Source: Phenylobacterium koreense
Lineage (GTDB): Bacteria; Pseudomonadota; Alphaproteobacteria; Caulobacterales; Caulobacteraceae
Length of the DNA stretch: 64,000 nt
NCBI RefSeq assembly: GCF_040545335.1
Contig: NZ_JBEPLU010000005.1
Span: 1-64,000, forward strand
Reading direction: 5' to 3'
Positions within the stretch are counted from its first letter, which is position 1; every line of letters begins with the position of its first letter. This document shows, piece by piece, positions 8,857-17,992 of the stretch. The position numbers and the translations under genes are program-made. The notes under the pieces are model-generated. The model was not told the DNA's origin. It made no database searches and saw only the letters and a list, made by a program, of their open reading frames with translations.

Positions 8857-9849
8857 TCAGTCGGCGGCCCCGTTCGAGACGGCGGCTCCTGCAGCAATCT
8901 TTCCGCCCGGCTCCTGCAGCATCAGTTGCAGCAAGGCATCGGTGACCCGCGGCTCCAGCCCTTCGGTGTGCCCTTTTCCAATACGCACGACGTCGGCGAT
9001 CACCCGACCGTCCCGAGCGTTCGGATAGCGCCAGACCTCCGCCTGCCCAGGCCCAGCCTTCAGGCCCCACACCGGGTAGGTGCAGCGTCCGAAGTCCCAG
9101 ATCTGGCCTGGCTGGTCATCGACGATGTCCGGCTGCCGGACACGCGGGCCTGCGCCGTACTTCTCGGCCCAGGGCGAGGTCTCCGGAAGGGCCACGATCT
9201 CGCGTTCTCCGGTGGTGTAGATGAAGGAGAAGTCGCCGACGGGCAGTTCGGGAGGCGGCATCGACGGGCGCGGCTCCGGCGGCGATCCGTCCGCCTTGGG
9301 CGGGCCAAATCGCGGTGTCCATTCGGCCCGGCCGAGCCGGCCTCCCGACAGGCTGATGAAGCCGTCCACACGGTCGGCGAAGAACGGCGTCTGCAGAAGC
9401 CGCGCCGAGGTCATGCCGCCCTGGCTATGCCCGGCCAGCCAGAAGGCCCGGATCGACTCCGGCCCAAGTTCGGCCACCACCAGGTTCACGATGTTCTGCA
9501 GGTGCTCGTCGTCTTCCTCGGAAATCCACACTCGCACCGGAGGCCCGCCAGGCGCGAACGGGCGCTGGACGGCTGCGGTCGGCGTTGCGATCACCAGCCG
9601 GTGGCTCTGCTTGAAGTCCACCAGCGGGAAGTAGTGTCGCTGCCAGTTCCCGAGCGATCCGCCGCCATGCAGGTTCAGAACGAAGGTGACTGGCTCTCCT
9701 GGCTGCAGGTCGCAGGGGAAATCGAGGAAGAACTTCCGCCCGGTCGCCGGATCCACGGCGTCGCCGCGGAAGGTGAGGCTCCCCGTCTCGACAAGCGCCT
9801 CGCCCTTAGCTCGGGCGGCTCCTTCCACGGTGCGCTCCAGTCCCAGCAT
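8857..9849 (-). CDS. Alpha/beta-hydrolase, poly(3-hydroxybutyrate) depolymerase/LpqC-like esterase
   Basis: 330 residues of alpha/beta-hydrolase fold. The oxyanion strand reads L-N-L-H-G-G-G-S (about 58-65), the nucleophile elbow is G-H-S-Q-G-G with Ser142, and a late G-K-G-H-T-E supplies a likely catalytic His. This pattern fits the LpqC/PHB depolymerase-like esterases. There is no signal peptide, although most relatives are exported. It lies between narK and the nar operon on the same strand but with large gaps, so a direct role in nitrate respiration is not indicated. The substrate is unknown. Confidence 0.7.
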   Translation of the reverse strand: MLGLERTVEGAARAKGEALVETGSLTFRGDAVDPATGRKFFLDFPCDLQPGEPVTFVLNLHGGGSLGNWQRHYFPLVDFKQSHRLVIATPTAAVQRPFAPGGPPVRVWISEEDDEHLQNIVNLVVAELGPESIRAFWLAGHSQGGMTSARLLQTPFFADRVDGFISLSGGRLGRAEWTPRFGPPKADGSPPEPRPSMPPPELPVGDFSFIYTTGEREIVALPETSPWAEKYGAGPRVRQPDIVDDQPGQIWDFGRCTYPVWGLKAGPGQAEVWRYPNARDGRVIADVVRIGKGHTEGLEPRVTDALLQLMLQEPGGKIAAGAAVSNGAAD

Positions 9850-10008
9850 CTGACGCTCTCCCTGAATCAGGCGTCTCAGCGCCTGAAATTCCGCAGCCGA
9901 CAGTAAACCCCGCTGTCTGAGCTTCGTGAAGTCAGTCAGGCCGCAGCTAGACTTTGACGGAGCGTCTGCGAGACGACCTGGGGGATCGCCACGAGGTCGC
10001 CCCCGTCG

Positions 10009-12711
10009 CTACCGCGCGCGCGCAGCGCTCTGGCGCTCGACGGCGTATAGCAGGCCGCCTCTCCGGACATAGACCGCGAAGGTCAGGCCCGTGCAGCTCA
10101 GATAGAACAGCATGAAGCCCCACAGGGCGAGGTTCGCCGAACCGGTCGCGGCGATCGAAGCGCCATAGGCTTTGGGAATGAAGAAGGCCCCGAAAGCGGC
10201 GATGGCGGAGGTGAAGCCGATGACCGCGGCGGCCTCCCGGTCGGCGCGGGCCGCGTCGCCCGCGCGGCCCACCGTCTCGCGCCAGATGGCCGGGATCATC
10301 TGGAAGGTGGAGGCGTTGCCGACTCCACTGAAGAAGAACAGCAGCATGACCGTGGCGAAGAAGCCCCAGAAGCTGCCCGCGTCCAGGAACCAGATCATGC
10401 CGCCCGCCGAAGCGGTCATGGCGACGAAGACCAGCAGGCTGATGCGCGCGCCGCCGAAACGGTCGGCGAGCCAGCCCGTGCCCGCCCTCGACAGGGCGCC
10501 GATCAGAGGGCCCAGGAAGACGTACTTGAGCGAATCGACCTCCGGGAAGGCCAGACGCGCAAGCAAGGGAAAGCCGGCCGAGAAGCCGATGAACGATCCG
10601 AAAGTGCCCAGGTAGAGCCAGCACATCAACCAGGTGTGCAGTCGCTCGAAGACGGCGGCCTGGTCGGCGAAGGACGCCTTGGCGCCAGCCAGATCATCCA
10701 TGCCGAACCAGGCAAGCGCCACGCCCAGGAGAATGAAGGGGACCCACAGGAAGCCGGCGTTCTGCATCCAGAGCTGTCCTCCGTCGCTCATGGACTGCGG
10801 CCCGCCGCCGAGGACGCCGAAGATGGCGATCGTGACCGCGAGAGGCACGACGAACTGCATCAGGCTCACGCCCAGATTGCCCAGGCCGGCGTTGATGGCG
10901 AGCGCAGCCCCCTTTTCCGCCTTGGGGAAGAAGAAGCTGATATTGGCCATGGAAGAGGCGAAATTGCCGCCCCCGAGCCCACACAAGAGGGCCAGGACGA
11001 CGAAGATCAGATAGGGCGTGTCGGGGGCCTGCACGGCGTAGCCGATGCCGAAGGCCGGAACCAGAAGGGAGGCCGTGGAGATCGCGGTCCACAGACGTCC
11101 GCCGAACAGCGGCACGACGAAGGAATAGAAGATTCTGAGCGTTGCGCCGGAAAGCCCAGGCAGGGCCGCCAGCCAGAACAGCTCATCTGGGGTGAAGTTG
11201 AAGCCGACTGCGGGAAGCTTGGCGACGACCACGCTCCAGACCATCCAGACGGCGAAGGCCAGCAGCAGGCAGTAGGTCGATATCCACAGGTTGCGCCGCG
11301 CGATCGGCCGGCCGGCGGTCTCCCAGAAGGCAGGATCCTCGGGCCGCCAGTCGGCGATCGGGCCCCGCTGGATGGTCTTCCCGAGCGCGCCCGCACCGGC
11401 CTCGCGCGCCACGCGGGCGGCGTGCACCGACGCCATCTCCGGCAGTTCCGGCAGTTCGCCGCGGTCGACGCCCGGCTGCAGCTCCATCCGCCGGATCGCG
11501 AAGTGCATCCAGACCAGGGCGGTGAGGCTCAGAAGGAGCAGTAGGAAGAAGCAACTGGTCCAGACGCCGGTGAGGTCGTTGAGTACGCCGAACACCAGGG
11601 GCAGGACGAAGCCGCCGAGCCCGCCCACCATGCTGACGACGCCTGCCACCGAGCCGACGTTCTCGGGATAGTAGGTCGGAATGTGCTTGAGCACCGCGGC
11701 CATGCCGAGGCTCATGAAGAAGCCGAGGGCCAGCAGGGTCACCACGAACGGCGCGAGGCTCATGGAGGTGGAGAAGGCGATCGGCCCGCGGACGCCGTGG
11801 ATCACATAGTCGGTCGGCGGATAGGACAGCATGAAGGCCAGGAGCGCCGATGCGCCGAACGTCCAGTATAGGACGGCGCGGGCGCCATAGCGGTCGGACA
11901 GCCGGCCCCCATAGATCCGGAAGAGGCTGGCCGGGATTGCGTAGCCTGCCGTCAGCAGGCCGGCCAGCTTCACGTCGAGGCCGTAGACGCCTACGAAGTA
12001 CCGGGGCAGCCACAGGCTCAATCCGACGAAGGCCCCGAAGAGGACGAAGTAATAGAGCGAAAACCTCCAGACCTGAAGATTCCTCAAGGGCCGCAACTGT
12101 TCGGCCAGCGTCGGCATGACGGCTTCCCGCCCTCGTCCCGGTTCGTCCCGGGCCGCGAAGATGAAGACCAGCGCGACAACGATCAGACCGGCCGCCCAGA
12201 GCTGGGCGGCGACGCGCCAACCGGCCTCCAGCATGGCGACGGGCGCCAGGAACTCCGTGATCACGGCGCCGGCCGTGCCGACGCTGAAGACTCCGAAGGC
12301 CGTGCCCTGGCGATCGGACGGGACGAATTTCGAGACGTAGCTGATCCCCACCGCGAAGGAGCCGCCCGCCAGGCCGACCCCCAGGGCCGCCAGCAGCAGA
12401 CGCAGATAGGAGTCGGCGAAGGACATCAGGAAGGTCGCCACGGCGGCGATCAGCATCACGATCAGGAACATGCGTCGGCCGCCGAAACGATCCGACAGGA
12501 TCCCCAGCACGGCCCGGCTGAGGGCGCCGGTGAGCACCGGAGTTGCGACCAGCAGAGCAAACTGGGTCTCGGTGAGGCCGAACTCCGCCTTGACGCCCAG
12601 GCCGAGGATCGAAAAGAGGGTCCAGACGGCGAAGCACGCCGCGAAGGCGATGGTGCTGACCCAAAGCGCCCGCGCACCGCTTGGAGTGGGTTCGGTCACG
12701 CCAGTGTCCAT
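10009..12711 (-). CDS. narK: NarK1-NarK2 fusion nitrate/nitrite transporter
   Basis: 900 residues, twice the usual NarK size. The N-terminal 12-helix MFS unit (about 15-410) resembles NarK1-type nitrate uptake. After a polar linker (about 410-470) a second MFS unit runs to the end, with the nitrate/nitrite porter signatures G-G-G-N-F-A-S-S-M-A-N and N-A-G-L-G-N-L-G-V-S. Such fusions are known from Paracoccus and relatives, where one half imports nitrate with protons and the other exchanges nitrate for nitrite. It sits on the same strand as narGHJI but 1.4 kb upstream, so it is probably a separate transcript. Confidence 0.93.
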   Translation of the reverse strand: MDTGVTEPTPSGARALWVSTIAFAACFAVWTLFSILGLGVKAEFGLTETQFALLVATPVLTGALSRAVLGILSDRFGGRRMFLIVMLIAAVATFLMSFADSYLRLLLAALGVGLAGGSFAVGISYVSKFVPSDRQGTAFGVFSVGTAGAVITEFLAPVAMLEAGWRVAAQLWAAGLIVVALVFIFAARDEPGRGREAVMPTLAEQLRPLRNLQVWRFSLYYFVLFGAFVGLSLWLPRYFVGVYGLDVKLAGLLTAGYAIPASLFRIYGGRLSDRYGARAVLYWTFGASALLAFMLSYPPTDYVIHGVRGPIAFSTSMSLAPFVVTLLALGFFMSLGMAAVLKHIPTYYPENVGSVAGVVSMVGGLGGFVLPLVFGVLNDLTGVWTSCFFLLLLLSLTALVWMHFAIRRMELQPGVDRGELPELPEMASVHAARVAREAGAGALGKTIQRGPIADWRPEDPAFWETAGRPIARRNLWISTYCLLLAFAVWMVWSVVVAKLPAVGFNFTPDELFWLAALPGLSGATLRIFYSFVVPLFGGRLWTAISTASLLVPAFGIGYAVQAPDTPYLIFVVLALLCGLGGGNFASSMANISFFFPKAEKGAALAINAGLGNLGVSLMQFVVPLAVTIAIFGVLGGGPQSMSDGGQLWMQNAGFLWVPFILLGVALAWFGMDDLAGAKASFADQAAVFERLHTWLMCWLYLGTFGSFIGFSAGFPLLARLAFPEVDSLKYVFLGPLIGALSRAGTGWLADRFGGARISLLVFVAMTASAGGMIWFLDAGSFWGFFATVMLLFFFSGVGNASTFQMIPAIWRETVGRAGDAARADREAAAVIGFTSAIAAFGAFFIPKAYGASIAATGSANLALWGFMLFYLSCTGLTFAVYVRRGGLLYAVERQSAARAR

Positions 12712-12843
12712 GCCACAATCCCATCCGATCGGGGGGATTCAGAACTACCGCTCCTTGCATTCAAGTCAATACAGTCGTCATCGGTTGCAAGCCGTGCATT
12801 CGGATGCGCTGATGCGGCGCGCGGGAGGCGCTGAGAACGAGAC
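12712..12843. promoter_or_regulatory. Divergent promoter region, narK / small membrane protein
   Basis: 132 nt between divergent starts. An imperfect dyad read on the minus strand as TTGAC-N5-TGCAA lies in the middle, but its spacing is one base too long for an FNR/FixK box. No other operator is evident. Confidence 0.3.
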
Positions 12844-13206
12844 ATGGCGCATCGCCCGCCCGAGTCGTCTTGGTCCAAAGCCCTAAGGATGGCGTTCGGC
12901 CCGCAGATCCGCGCCTGGAGGGGCGAGGCGCCTCTAGGCCCAGTGTTCTGGGGCCAGGCCGTCCTGCCGAGCCTGGTCCTGGTCCTGATCTATGTGGACG
13001 CGCTCTATCGACGCGATCCGGTGGTCGAGCAGGTGGCGCTGAGCCTTTTCCAACTGCATTCGGGGTGGGCGCTGGTCTCGATCTGGCGCTGCGCCGACAA
13101 TGCGACGCCGCCCTGGGACACGATCGCGCGCCTGGTGACGATCGCCTGGGCCGTCAACGCCGTGCTGGTGGCGGGCTTTCTGCAGCTCGATCTGCTGAGG
13201 CGCTAG
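12844..13206 (+). CDS. Small inner-membrane protein of unknown function (120 aa)
   Basis: 120 residues with three predicted membrane helices: V-L-P-S-L-V-L-V-L-I-Y, then the Q-L-H-S-G-W-A-L-V-S-I-W-R-C-A region, then the L-V-T-I-A-W-A-V-N-A-V-L-V-A-G-F region. The basic, amphipathic N-terminal 40 residues should be cytoplasmic. I do not recognise a named family. It is divergent from narK, and its stop overlaps the stop of the convergent transporter gene in the shared tetranucleotide CTAG. The ribosome site is weak. Confidence 0.6.
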   Translation: MAHRPPESSWSKALRMAFGPQIRAWRGEAPLGPVFWGQAVLPSLVLVLIYVDALYRRDPVVEQVALSLFQLHSGWALVSIWRCADNATPPWDTIARLVTIAWAVNAVLVAGFLQLDLLRR

Positions 13207-14324
13207 GTACCGGGACGCAAGGCCGGCGCGCGAACGGCGCCGCGCAGACCGGTCCACATGGCGCGCGCAAGCCCGATCGCCGTCGCGACCCACGCAGCGA
13301 GCGCGATCCAGACCATCGTCTCGGCGATGGCGCGCAGAGGCCCGAACTCCGCCGCCAGCGACAGCCGCAGGCTGGCCAGGGCGTACATGCCCAGGGGGAA
13401 GACCAGGCTCCAGAGCATGGGCGTGTAGCGCAAGGGAACGCGGCGGACGCCGTGCTTCCACAGGCCGAACAGGACCAGCAACGGAATCCACCAGGTAGCC
13501 CAGGCCCACATGATTAGGGTGACCCCGTCAATGAACGGACGCATCGACATCAGGAACGGCACCCCGCTCTCCTCCAGGATCAAGGTCGAGCCCGCGTTTG
13601 CGCTGATGGCGGCCGCACCCATCACCACCCAGAGCAGCGGCGTGATATCCTCGGGTCCGACGTCGAAGAAGAATATCCGATAGGCAAAGAGCGTGATGAA
13701 TATGCCGTAGAGGGCCAGGCCGACGCCCCAGAGCATGTGGATCAGCACGAACAGCGCCGGCGCCAGCTCCCGCTGATGCGGGGCGATCATGGCGCCGAGG
13801 ATCACCAGCGACTCGGTGCCCACAATGGCGATGAGCCAGCCGCCGTGCACCACGTTGGCGTTGTGGGCGGAGTTGAGGAAGGTCAGCACTGCGAAGCTGA
13901 AATAGATCAGGGCGAACCAGACCGCGAAAGCGAAGAGCCACAGGCCCAGCGCCACGTCCATCAGGCCTCTCAGGTTCATCCCCAAGCCCAGCACGTCGCT
14001 CGCGGCCACCAGCGTGAAGAAGGAGAAGACCAGCCTGGGATTGGTCAAATCCGCCCAGAGCGCGCCGGAAGCGCGGACCGCCCGCAGGCCGGTGAGCAGC
14101 AGGAGCCAGGGAAAGACGACGAGGTTCAGCCCGAACAGGAGATCCGACAGGTAGCGATGGCCCTCAAGATAGAGGGTGTTTGAGATGATCCCCGAGGCCA
14201 TCACCAGGGCGAAATAACCGGGGAAGAGCTTGGTCACCTCCCCATCCAGCCAGATCGCAAGCCGCCGGCCGCCTTCGAGAGGCCCGGCCTTCTCCTTGAC
14301 CTTCGAGACCAGCATCGTCGACAC
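13203..14324 (-). CDS. TDT-family anion transporter (TehA / SLAC1-like)
   Basis: 373 residues and about ten membrane helices, with the opening F-P-G-Y-F-A-L-V-M-A-S-G-I-I typical of the tellurite-resistance/dicarboxylate transporter (TDT) family, which includes TehA, the malate permease Mae1 and sulfite exporter Ssu1. Anion channels of this fold pass nitrate, chloride or sulfite. With nitrate genes next door, nitrite or another small anion is a fair guess, not a finding. GTG at 14324 is used; an ATG at 14315 is an alternative, and neither has a strong ribosome site. Confidence 0.75.
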   Translation of the reverse strand: MSTMLVSKVKEKAGPLEGGRRLAIWLDGEVTKLFPGYFALVMASGIISNTLYLEGHRYLSDLLFGLNLVVFPWLLLLTGLRAVRASGALWADLTNPRLVFSFFTLVAASDVLGLGMNLRGLMDVALGLWLFAFAVWFALIYFSFAVLTFLNSAHNANVVHGGWLIAIVGTESLVILGAMIAPHQRELAPALFVLIHMLWGVGLALYGIFITLFAYRIFFFDVGPEDITPLLWVVMGAAAISANAGSTLILEESGVPFLMSMRPFIDGVTLIMWAWATWWIPLLVLFGLWKHGVRRVPLRYTPMLWSLVFPLGMYALASLRLSLAAEFGPLRAIAETMVWIALAAWVATAIGLARAMWTGLRGAVRAPALRPGT

Positions 14325-14411
14325 GCCCGATCCAGCCCCCCCGACAGGGGCGACCTGAGCCTAGCGAAGGCGCACCAGACTTGCCAAGGCCATCAACCGA
14401 GCGGGTGAGCT

Positions 14412-14714
14412 CTACTTCACCCTTGGCGCTTTGGTCTGCTGCAGTTTGGCCGCGCACACCTTGTGCATCCGCTCCATTTCGGCGGCTGTCAGCGGCTTTC
14501 CGTTCGGCCAGGTCATGGCGCCGGTCTTTTCACGGCCATGGTCATGAACCGCCTTGCCGTCCATCTGGCGCCCCATCACCGCCCGGCACGTTTCATGGGT
14601 GGGCGCCGGAGCTTCCGCAGCCGCCGCGGGTTGGTGCGTAGCATGATCCTCTTGGGCATAGGCTGGACTGGTGAGCAGGGCCGCAGCCGCGACGACGAAC
14701 ATCAAGGGACGCAT
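14412..14714 (-). CDS. Small exported protein next to copper ATPase
   Basis: 100 residues with a clear signal peptide cleaved after A-Y-A, followed by a His/Ala/Pro-rich linker (E-D-H-A-T-H-Q) and a C-terminal part with two Cys (C-R-A-V-M-G and H-K-V-C-A-A-K), Met and His residues that could bind metal or form one disulfide. AGAGGAG lies 7 nt before the ATG. It is divergent from the copper ATPase and shares the FNR-like box with it, so a periplasmic copper-handling role is possible. No family recognised. Confidence 0.6.
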   Translation of the reverse strand: MRPLMFVVAAAALLTSPAYAQEDHATHQPAAAAEAPAPTHETCRAVMGRQMDGKAVHDHGREKTGAMTWPNGKPLTAAEMERMHKVCAAKLQQTKAPRVK

Positions 14715-14766
14715 CGGGGGTTCTCCTCTTGCTAAGTGATCCGACCCGCTAACGCCCCATTATACC

Positions 14767-14780
14767 TTGAGATCGGTCAA
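14767..14780. promoter_or_regulatory. FNR/FixK-type box between exported protein and copper ATPase
   Basis: TTGAGATCGGTCAA fits the FixK/FNR dyad TTGA-N6-TCAA exactly. Its centre lies 41.5 nt upstream of 14815, giving a 46-nt leader for the ATPase at 14861, which is normal class II activator geometry. On the other strand a TATAAT (14764-14759) abuts the box and could serve the exported-protein gene. Control of one or both genes by oxygen limitation is inferred. Confidence 0.6.
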
Positions 14781-14860
14781 AGCCGGCCGCCTGGTTGAGG
14801 GCCTCTTGCGGGCGTGCGTTAGTAACAGGGAGAAGCGTCGTCGCCCCCGAGGAGCTTTCC

Positions 14861-17116
14861 GTGCCGCGTGATCCCACAGCCCCCGAGCCGCACCGCCACG
14901 GAGACGCCGGGGCGGCCACCTCTGACGGCGCATCGTCGGCGCACGCGCATCACCGCCACCGCGCGCCGAACATGGTCCATACGCCAGCGCGCGGCGCGCC
15001 GGCCGGCACGATCTACACCTGTCCGATGCATCCCCAGATCAGGCAGCTCGGCCCCGGCGCCTGTCCGATCTGCGGGATGACGCTCGAGCCGGAGGTCGTA
15101 AGCGCCGACAGCGGTCCGAACCCCGAACTCCAGGACATGACGCGCCGGTTCTGGATCGGGCTCGCGCTGGCCCTGCCGGTGTTCGCCCTGGAAATGGGCG
15201 GGCATTTCGCCGGCCTCATGATGCTCATGGACGGCCGGACGTCTGCCTGGATTCAGTTCGCGCTGGCGACGCCGGTGGTGCTGTGGTCGGGCTGGCCGTT
15301 CTTCGATCGCGGCGCCCGCTCGCTGGCGAATCGAAACCTCAACATGTTCACGCTGATCGCCATGGGCGTAGGCGTGGCCTGGCTCTACAGCGTCGTTGCG
15401 ACGGTCGCGCCGCAGATCTTCCCGGCAGCGTTCCGGGAAGCGGACGGGTCCGTCGCGGTCTATTTCGAGGCGGCCGCGGTCATCACCGTGCTGGTCTTGC
15501 TCGGACAGGTCCTGGAGTTGAGGGCGCGCGAACAGACGTCCGGCGCGATCAAGGCGCTTCTGGATCTCGCGCCCAAGACCGCTCGGCGGGTCCGTGAGGA
15601 CGGCTCGGATGAGGAGGTGACCCTGGACCGGATCGCGGTGGGTGATCGCCTGCGGGTCCGTCCGGGCGAGAAGGTCCCCGTTGACGGCGAACTTCTCGAT
15701 GGCCGCGTCTCCATCGACGAGTCCATGGTCACGGGCGAGTCCATGCCGGTCACCAAGGAGCCAGGCGCCAAGGTCGTCGGAGGCTCCATCAACAAGACCG
15801 GTTCCTTCATCATGCGCGCCGAGAAGGTCGGCGCCGACACCCTGCTCTCTCAAATCGTGCAGATGGTCGCCCAGGCCCAGCGCAGCCGGGCGCCCATCCA
15901 GCGCATGGCCGACCAGGTGTCGGGCTGGTTCGTGCCCGCGGTCATCCTTGTGGCCCTCATCGCCTTTGCCGCCTGGTCCGTGTGGGGCCCTGATCCCCGC
16001 TACGCCTTCGGCCTGGTCGCGGCCGTCTCGGTGCTGATCATCGCCTGCCCCTGTGCGCTGGGCCTCGCCACGCCGATCTCCATCATGGTCGGAGTGGGCC
16101 GCGGGGCGCAGGCCGGCGTCTTGATCAAGAATGCAGAGGCGCTCGAGCGCTTCGAGAAGATCGACACCCTGGTGGTCGACAAGACCGGCACCCTGACCGA
16201 GGGCCGCCCCGCGGTCACCGCCATCCGGCCAGCGACCGGTCGCGACGAGACCGAGGTGCTGCGACTGGCGGCGAGCCTCGAGCGGGGCAGCGAGCATCCC
16301 CTCGCCGACGCCATCGTTCGCGCGGCCACCGACAGGCAGCTCACCCTGTCGCAGCCATCCGGATTCGACTCGCCGGTCGGCAAAGGCGTCCTGGGCGTCG
16401 TCGACAACCAGCGGCTCGTACTTGGTTCGGGCAAGTTCCTGAAGGAGCAAGGCATCGACACCGCGGCGCTCGAATCCGAGGCGGACGCCCTGCGGGCCGA
16501 CGGCGCGACCGCCATCTTCATGGCTTTGGATGGCCAGGCGGCGGCGATCTTCGCCATCGCCGACCCGATCAAGCCGACGACGTTGCAGGCGGTTCAGGCG
16601 CTCAAGGCCGAGGGCGTGCGGCTGGTCATGATGACCGGCGACAATCGGACCACCGCGATGGCCGTCGCCGGCAAGCTTGGAATCGATGAAGTCGAAGCCG
16701 AGGTGTTGCCGCAGGACAAGGCCACGGTCGTCGAGAAATTCCACCGGGAGGGCCGTAAGGTCGCCATGGCGGGCGACGGGGTGAATGACGCGCCGGCCCT
16801 GGCGGCTGCTGAAGTCGGCATAGCGATGGGCGCTGGGGCCGATGTCGCGATCGAGAGCGCGGGCGTGACCCTGCTCAAGGGCGACCTGCAGGGCATCGTC
16901 AAGGCACGCAACCTGTCGCGAGCCGTGATGCGGAATATCCGCGAGAACCTCTTCTTTGCATTCGCCTACAACGTCGCGGGCGTTCCGATCGCAGCAGGCG
17001 TGCTCTATCCCATCTTCGGATGGCTGCTCTCCCCAGCCATCGCTGCCGGGGCCATGGCGCTCTCCAGCGTCAGCGTGGTCGGGAACTCGCTACGCCTGAG
17101 GCGTGTGCGCCTTTGA
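14861..17116 (+). CDS. Copper(I)-exporting P1B-type ATPase
   Basis: 751 residues from GTG 14861, chosen because GAGGAG lies 6 nt upstream; a longer frame from TTG 14795 lacks a ribosome site. Order: His-rich tail; a YHS-like heavy-metal-binding motif (C-P-M-H-P at about 54 and C-P-I-C-G-M at about 68-73); membrane helices; actuator loop with T-G-E-S; C-P-C at about 396; D-K-T-G-T-L-T at about 437; H-P near 477; G-D-G-V-N-D-A-P near 637. The C-P-C motif assigns Cu+/Ag+. It lacks classical GMTCxxC domains. In denitrifying alphaproteobacteria such pumps feed or protect cuproenzymes. Confidence 0.93.
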   Translation: MPRDPTAPEPHRHGDAGAATSDGASSAHAHHRHRAPNMVHTPARGAPAGTIYTCPMHPQIRQLGPGACPICGMTLEPEVVSADSGPNPELQDMTRRFWIGLALALPVFALEMGGHFAGLMMLMDGRTSAWIQFALATPVVLWSGWPFFDRGARSLANRNLNMFTLIAMGVGVAWLYSVVATVAPQIFPAAFREADGSVAVYFEAAAVITVLVLLGQVLELRAREQTSGAIKALLDLAPKTARRVREDGSDEEVTLDRIAVGDRLRVRPGEKVPVDGELLDGRVSIDESMVTGESMPVTKEPGAKVVGGSINKTGSFIMRAEKVGADTLLSQIVQMVAQAQRSRAPIQRMADQVSGWFVPAVILVALIAFAAWSVWGPDPRYAFGLVAAVSVLIIACPCALGLATPISIMVGVGRGAQAGVLIKNAEALERFEKIDTLVVDKTGTLTEGRPAVTAIRPATGRDETEVLRLAASLERGSEHPLADAIVRAATDRQLTLSQPSGFDSPVGKGVLGVVDNQRLVLGSGKFLKEQGIDTAALESEADALRADGATAIFMALDGQAAAIFAIADPIKPTTLQAVQALKAEGVRLVMMTGDNRTTAMAVAGKLGIDEVEAEVLPQDKATVVEKFHREGRKVAMAGDGVNDAPALAAAEVGIAMGAGADVAIESAGVTLLKGDLQGIVKARNLSRAVMRNIRENLFFAFAYNVAGVPIAAGVLYPIFGWLLSPAIAAGAMALSSVSVVGNSLRLRRVRL

Positions 17117-17117
17117 T

Positions 17118-17990
17118 CTAATACGCCAACGCCGCGGCGATCAGGGGAGCAAGCCGGAGAGCATTCGACGGGTGCGGTACGGAATCTGTCGAGATCACCC
17201 GGCTGGCGACCGCCGTCACTTGCTCAAAGGCGTCCCCGCCGAAGATGGCGTGAACGACGGCGCAATCTGGCGCCGGGAACCCCTCGGCGATGAGCCGTCG
17301 GGCCGCGGTGGCGAGGGTACGTCCGGACGAAGCGATGTCGTCGATCAGCACGGGACGCCGGCCATGATAAGAGCGCAGGTCCGGTAAGGTCATCTGGACA
17401 TCGCTGTCGCCAATCCGCTCCTTCCGCAACACCACGTGCGGGGCGCCGGCCTCCGCAGCCACGCTCGCCGCCCATTGCTCGCTCTCGGCGTCAGGGCCGA
17501 TCACGAGAGGGTCGACGATACAGTCCCGAATCCACCTGCCGAGCAGCGGTGCGGCGTGCAGCACGACGGTCTCGATCGGATAGAGCTCACCCAGGCTTGC
17601 GAACCGATGCAGGTGCGGATCCACGGTGATCAGCCGGTCGAAACTGCCCGAGACCAGACGCGCGAAAGAGGTCGAGCTGACGGCCTCACCCGGTTGGAAC
17701 CGCTTATCCTGGCGCATGTAGCCGAGATAGGGCGCAATGAGGTTCACCTCTCGCGCGCCGAATTCGCGCGCCGCATCCGCCGCGAAAATCAGGCTCAGAA
17801 AGACGTCGTCGATACGCGCCAGGCTGCAGACCAGATCCACGACGCCACCGCCCGGATCGTCCTTGAGGCGAACATAATGCTCGCCGTCGGGAAAGCGCCG
17901 CGTCTCCAGGCTGCCCAATCGCCAGCCGCCCGCCTGAGCCAGTTCGGCTGCGAAGACCTCGTTGCCAGGCAGGGGCAGGACCAGTCGCAT
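17118..17990 (-). CDS. Ribose-phosphate pyrophosphokinase homologue (short, archaeal-like)
   Basis: 290 residues, shorter than the ~315 of housekeeping PrsA and close to archaeal enzymes. The substrate loops are present: Y-M-R-Q-D-K-R-F-Q-P-G-E (ATP loop) and V-L-I-D-D-I-A-S-S-G-R-T-L (PRPP-binding loop), as well as D-P-H-L-H-R-F. It would interconvert ribose-5-phosphate plus ATP with PRPP plus AMP. It is the last gene of the nuclease-phosphorylase set, 2 nt after the phosphorylase stop, so it is almost certainly a specialised paralogue, not the cell's main enzyme. Confidence 0.85.
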   Translation of the reverse strand: MRLVLPLPGNEVFAAELAQAGGWRLGSLETRRFPDGEHYVRLKDDPGGGVVDLVCSLARIDDVFLSLIFAADAAREFGAREVNLIAPYLGYMRQDKRFQPGEAVSSTSFARLVSGSFDRLITVDPHLHRFASLGELYPIETVVLHAAPLLGRWIRDCIVDPLVIGPDAESEQWAASVAAEAGAPHVVLRKERIGDSDVQMTLPDLRSYHGRRPVLIDDIASSGRTLATAARRLIAEGFPAPDCAVVHAIFGGDAFEQVTAVASRVISTDSVPHPSNALRLAPLIAAALAY

Positions 17991-17992
17991 GC

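Noticed and set aside
10636..11544. Long open frame (302 codons) on the plus strand inside narK
   Set aside because: Its product is very rich in Gly, Arg, Glu, Asp and Gln with no fold-like pattern; the opposite strand encodes an unmistakable MFS transporter. High GC creates such shadows.
12750..12785. FNR-like box upstream of narK (TTGAC-N5-TGCAA on the minus strand)
   Set aside because: The total length is 15 and not 14 bp and the right half is poor. FNR-family sites do not tolerate the extra base, so I do not call it.
14819..16744. 641-codon minus-strand frame opposite the copper ATPase
   Set aside because: The plus strand carries all P-type ATPase motifs; the shadow has low-complexity His/Arg/Asp content.
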